Below, in pieces: positions 61,239 to 64,000 of a stretch of DNA of 64,000 nt. Below the pieces are notes generated by a model that searched no databases, was not told where the DNA came from, and saw only the letters and a list, made by a program, of their open reading frames with translations. How positions within the stretch are numbered: the first letter of the stretch is position 1; each line of letters opens with the position of its first letter. A program made the position numbers and the translations under genes. Where the stretch lies: contig DHGW01000049.1 of NCBI GenBank assembly GCA_002402965.1, positions 1 to 64,000 on the forward strand, in the 5' to 3' direction. The DNA comes from Bacteroidales bacterium UBA4788 (GTDB lineage Bacteria; Bacteroidota; Bacteroidia; Bacteroidales; VadinHA17).

Positions 61239-62768
61239 ATGAAGATTTTCACATCCGCAGAGATACGGGAAATTGATGCAGCAACAATCCGTCTCGAGCC
61301 TGTGACGCCGGCAGGGCTGATGGAACGTGCTGCCACCACACTCTTTCAACGCATCAAGGACATTGTTGCACCAGAAAGGAAGATTAATGTTTTTGCCGGG
61401 CCCGGAAACAACGGCGGTGACGGGCTGGTTCTTGCAAAGCTTATGCATGAGGACGGTTATTTTGTCAGGGTCTTTGTTGTTGAGACCGGTTCTGCCCGCA
61501 GCAATGAATTCCGGTTGAATTCAGACCGTCTTGAAAGGAGTGGTATCATTCCGTTCCTTCTTGCTGACACTGCGCAGTTTCCGGCCATCGGGAGGGATGA
61601 GGTGATCATTGATGCCATCTTCGGTACCGGTCTCCGTAAACCGCCGGCAGGCATTGCTGCGGAGGTAATCCGCCGGATAAATGAGACATGCGCCTTTATA
61701 ATCTCAGTGGATGTACCCTCCGGGCTATTCTGTGAAGATAACTCCTCCTCCGACAGAGACTCTGTTGTCAGGGCCACACAAACGATTACCTTCCAGTTCC
61801 CTAAGCTGGCATTCTTGTTTGCAGGATACGGAATATATACCGGCACATGGGAGGTTATTGACATCGGGCTTCATTCAGAGACCATCTCGGCGATGAAAAC
61901 ACCTTACCATTATATTTTACGTGAGAATGTAAGGCCCTTGCTGAAGACGAGGTGCAAGTTTGACCATAAGGGCACCTTTGGTCATGCTCTGCTCGTTGCC
62001 GGCAGCTACGGCAAGGCTGGTGCTGCCATTCTCTCTGCAGGTGCTGCGCTGCGTACCGGCTCCGGCCTGGTGACGGTACACACTCCCGCATCATCTGTGC
62101 TTGCCCTTCAGGCTGCCCTCCCGGAGGCAATGGTATCACCTGATCCTGGCAGCAGCAATGTGACAGCCCTCCCGGACCTGACGCAGTATGACGCCATAGG
62201 AGCAGGGCCCGGACTGGGTACCGATCCTGACACCGCCACGGTCCTGAAGAGCTTGCTCGAGAGAGCGGCTGTGCCTGTGGTGTTAGACGCCGACGCACTG
62301 AATATCCTGTCACAGCACCGTGAATGGTTTGACCTGCTTTCCCCGCGCACCATCCTGACTCCCCATCCGGGCGAGTTTCGCAGGCTGACCGGGACTGAGA
62401 GCAGCGACTTCCGGCTGATGGAGGAACAGAGGGACTTCGCCGTAAGGCACAGGTGCGTTGTGGTACTTAAAGGCGCTTACACTTCCGTTGCACTGCCTGA
62501 CGGCATGGTCTATTTCAACAGCACCGGAAACCCTGGAATGGCAACCGGGGGAAGCGGTGACGTGCTTACAGGAATGATCACTTCCCTGCTTGCCCAGGGC
62601 TACGAACCTGCCGATGCAGCCATCACCGGGGTATATCTTCACGGACTTTCAGGTGATATTGCCCTCAGAATCCATTCGGAAGAATCGGTCATCGCCGGGG
62701 ACATCCTGATGAACATCGGACGCGCGTTCCGTGAAACTCATTTTACTAACTTCAGTGTCTATCTATAA
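61239..62768 (+). CDS. nnr: Bifunctional NAD(P)HX epimerase / ADP-dependent dehydratase
   Basis: Repairs hydrated NADH and NADPH. The 509-residue fusion has a YjeF_N epimerase domain (about 1-215; AGPGNNGGDGLVLA near 46) and a ribokinase-like dehydratase domain (about 225-505) with HKGTFGHALLVAGSYGKAGAAILS, DADALNIL near 351 and ATGGSGDVLTGMI near 433. All expected motifs are seen, so both activities are likely. The DUF4831 gene starts at the last base of its stop. Confidence 0.95.
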   Translation: MKIFTSAEIREIDAATIRLEPVTPAGLMERAATTLFQRIKDIVAPERKINVFAGPGNNGGDGLVLAKLMHEDGYFVRVFVVETGSARSNEFRLNSDRLERSGIIPFLLADTAQFPAIGRDEVIIDAIFGTGLRKPPAGIAAEVIRRINETCAFIISVDVPSGLFCEDNSSSDRDSVVRATQTITFQFPKLAFLFAGYGIYTGTWEVIDIGLHSETISAMKTPYHYILRENVRPLLKTRCKFDHKGTFGHALLVAGSYGKAGAAILSAGAALRTGSGLVTVHTPASSVLALQAALPEAMVSPDPGSSNVTALPDLTQYDAIGAGPGLGTDPDTATVLKSLLERAAVPVVLDADALNILSQHREWFDLLSPRTILTPHPGEFRRLTGTESSDFRLMEEQRDFAVRHRCVVVLKGAYTSVALPDGMVYFNSTGNPGMATGGSGDVLTGMITSLLAQGYEPADAAITGVYLHGLSGDIALRIHSEESVIAGDILMNIGRAFRETHFTNFSVYL

Positions 62769-63907
62769 TGGTTGAAATGAAAAGAAGAACTGCCTTATTG
62801 CTGCCTTTAGTTGCCGTTATGGCCGTTATGGCCGCAGGCTGCTCCGTAATCGGGGGGAAAACCACAGGAGATATTGTAGTATTGCCGCTCGGTGATGAGG
62901 TAAGGGTGACGGAGGGAAGTGTTGTTTATGCACTGCCTCTCACTGTGTTTGAAATCGATGTCACCGCTGAGAAGCGGATTGAGATACCCGGCCCCTATGC
63001 CCGCTACGCGGAAGAGATGACAGGACTTGACAAGGTCATAACGGCCGAAGATGAATCATGGAGCCTTGTAGATGTAAGCCTTAATACCATCGAGGAGCTT
63101 GACCCGTCACAGTTCTACGTCATCCAGGGGACAACCCTGATGCAGACTAATATGCTTGCGCTAAGGAAGAACGGGCTTGTGCTTGACATCAACCCGAACC
63201 TGTATGACCATGCGGCATATAGCCACCTGCAAAATGGCACCGACTATGCCGGACCGCTTTTTCCTGACAGGGGAGCTTATGAATATGTATCAACAAAGAC
63301 TGACACTGCCTACCGCCTGGTCAAGGCTGACACAGCATTCATCAGAGTGCCATACCTGGTCCAGAAGAAGCAGGGCATGACAGTGGAGACGGAGGCCCGC
63401 GAGGCTGCCGACAGGCTGCTTGAGCTCCGGGAGGGAAGGCACATGATCCTGACGGGCGAGACAAACATCTTCCCTCAGGACGGAGCCGCCATTGACGAGA
63501 TCAACAGGCTCGAGAGAGAATACATGGCACTTTTTGCCGGTAAGACATGGACAGAGAGAAAACACTTCCGCATCTGGGTCACCCCTGACCTCTCCATGGC
63601 CGGGAGTAAGACCACCATCTTTACCTTCTCGGAGAACCTCGGGGTGAATACCTCTGCCGGAGGTCCGGGAGAGCCGGTGCAGATGGAGATTATCCCCTCG
63701 GGCAAGACCAGGGAGCTTAACCTGATCATGACGCCGGTCTCCTCACAGAAAGAGCTGTCAGCAACGGACAAGCTGTACTACAGGGTGCCTGATGTGGCAG
63801 AGATTACTCTCACAATAGGTGAGGAGAGGCTCTGCACTGCCCGCAAACTGATCTATCAGTTTGGCAACACGGTCACACTTCCCTCTAACTTCATTATAGG
63901 GAAATAA
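62768..63907 (+). CDS. DUF4831 family lipoprotein-like protein
   Basis: A 379-residue exported protein with a lipoprotein signal (AVMAAGCS, cysteine at 25). The mature protein begins with the DUF4831 region: VYALPLTVFEIDVTAEKRIEIPGPYARYAEEMTGLDKVI, followed by beta-rich segments. Function unknown; likely in the periplasm or outer membrane. It overlaps the nnr stop by one base (TAATG), so it is translated together with nnr. A second ATG at 62777 is also possible. Confidence 0.85.
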   Translation: MVEMKRRTALLLPLVAVMAVMAAGCSVIGGKTTGDIVVLPLGDEVRVTEGSVVYALPLTVFEIDVTAEKRIEIPGPYARYAEEMTGLDKVITAEDESWSLVDVSLNTIEELDPSQFYVIQGTTLMQTNMLALRKNGLVLDINPNLYDHAAYSHLQNGTDYAGPLFPDRGAYEYVSTKTDTAYRLVKADTAFIRVPYLVQKKQGMTVETEAREAADRLLELREGRHMILTGETNIFPQDGAAIDEINRLEREYMALFAGKTWTERKHFRIWVTPDLSMAGSKTTIFTFSENLGVNTSAGGPGEPVQMEIIPSGKTRELNLIMTPVSSQKELSATDKLYYRVPDVAEITLTIGEERLCTARKLIYQFGNTVTLPSNFIIGK

Positions 63908-63943
63908 AGGCGGGGACCATTGACTCGGCCTCCAATAAAAACC

Positions 63944-64000
63944 ATGGAAGTACTGGCCGGAAAATTATGGTTTGGGAAATCAGCGAGTGTGATCTACTGT
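63944..64000 (+). CDS. Start of a possible gene cut by the window end
   Basis: An ATG at 63944 opens a frame that stays open to the last base (19 codons). No ribosome binding site stands out and no family can be named from 19 residues, so it may be a real gene or chance. The 36 bases before it hold no gene. Confidence 0.2.
   Translation, partial: MEVLAGKLWFGKSASVIYC

Overview
This 64 kb window looks like chromosomal DNA of a Bacteroidota bacterium, probably an anaerobic member of or near the Bacteroidales. The evidence is a type IX secretion C-terminal domain on a gingipain-like protease, TonB-dependent receptors with N-terminal carboxypeptidase-regulatory domains, a PstS-TPR-ExbB-ExbD-ExbD-TonB operon, OmpA/PorT-type beta-barrel proteins, many Tat-exported Gfo/Idh/MocA oxidoreductases, and at least eleven exact copies of the Bacteroidota -7 promoter element TAnnTTTG just upstream of genes. 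Indolepyruvate:ferredoxin oxidoreductase and a Hyf-type membrane complex point to anaerobic, ferredoxin-based metabolism. No rRNA, tRNA, CRISPR array, insertion sequence or phage gene was seen, and no gene-free stretch exceeds 300 bases.

Layout. 1-5.8 kb: folP and the c-di-AMP synthase cdaA, a lipoprotein plus ankyrin/beta-barrel pair on the minus strand, a serine beta-lactamase-like hydrolase, and the SRAP (HMCES/YedK) abasic-site DNA-protein crosslink protein. 5.8-9.7 kb (minus): a self-contained uptake unit of a carboxypeptidase-regulatory-domain protein, a TonB-dependent receptor and a dedicated TonB-like protein. 9.8-19.8 kb: iorAB, ssb, a zinc-ribbon protein, a thioredoxin-like lipid/redox protein, a PorT-like barrel, cardiolipin synthase, mltG and two divergent glycosyltransferases. 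19.9-21.4 kb: a GH109-type NAD-dependent glycosidase. 21.4-28.7 kb: a six-gene Hyf/complex I-like operon.

28.8-36.7 kb: dipeptidyl peptidase III, a PiT/DUF47 phosphate transporter pair, a DnaQ/GIY-YIG/UvrC-like fusion nuclease, a class IV aminotransferase, a cluster of structured repeats, and the radical SAM protein AmrS. 36.7-41.7 kb: a sugar-oxidation locus (TIM-barrel epimerase-like protein, two Gfo/Idh/MocA oxidoreductases, DUF1080 hydrolase) that fits a 3-keto-glycoside degradation route. 41.8-52.5 kb: HD-domain protein, a T9SS-secreted C25 protease, a divergent propeller/SpoIIE phosphatase sensor, an AlbA_2 regulator, a Tat-exported ferredoxin-type aldo/keto reductase and a DUF6599 protein. 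52.5-59.2 kb (minus): the PstS-TPR-ExbBDD-TonB operon that energises outer-membrane transport. 59.3-64 kb: a POT peptide transporter, the NAD(P)HX repair enzyme Nnr and a DUF4831 lipoprotein-like protein.

The most interesting item is the Hyf-like operon at 21.4-28.7 kb. The two antiporter-type membrane subunits keep the glutamate and lysine residues used for ion pumping, but the large subunit has lost the [NiFe]-binding cysteines, and the ferredoxin/NuoB fusion subunit has lost three of the four N2-cluster cysteines and one complete ferredoxin cluster while keeping the other. It is therefore not a hydrogenase; it resembles the energy-converting hydrogenase-related (Ehr) complexes and has no assignable redox substrate. 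Second is an intergenic cluster at 35.4-35.66 kb of five related units in opposing orientations, whose small hairpins differ by compensatory base changes.
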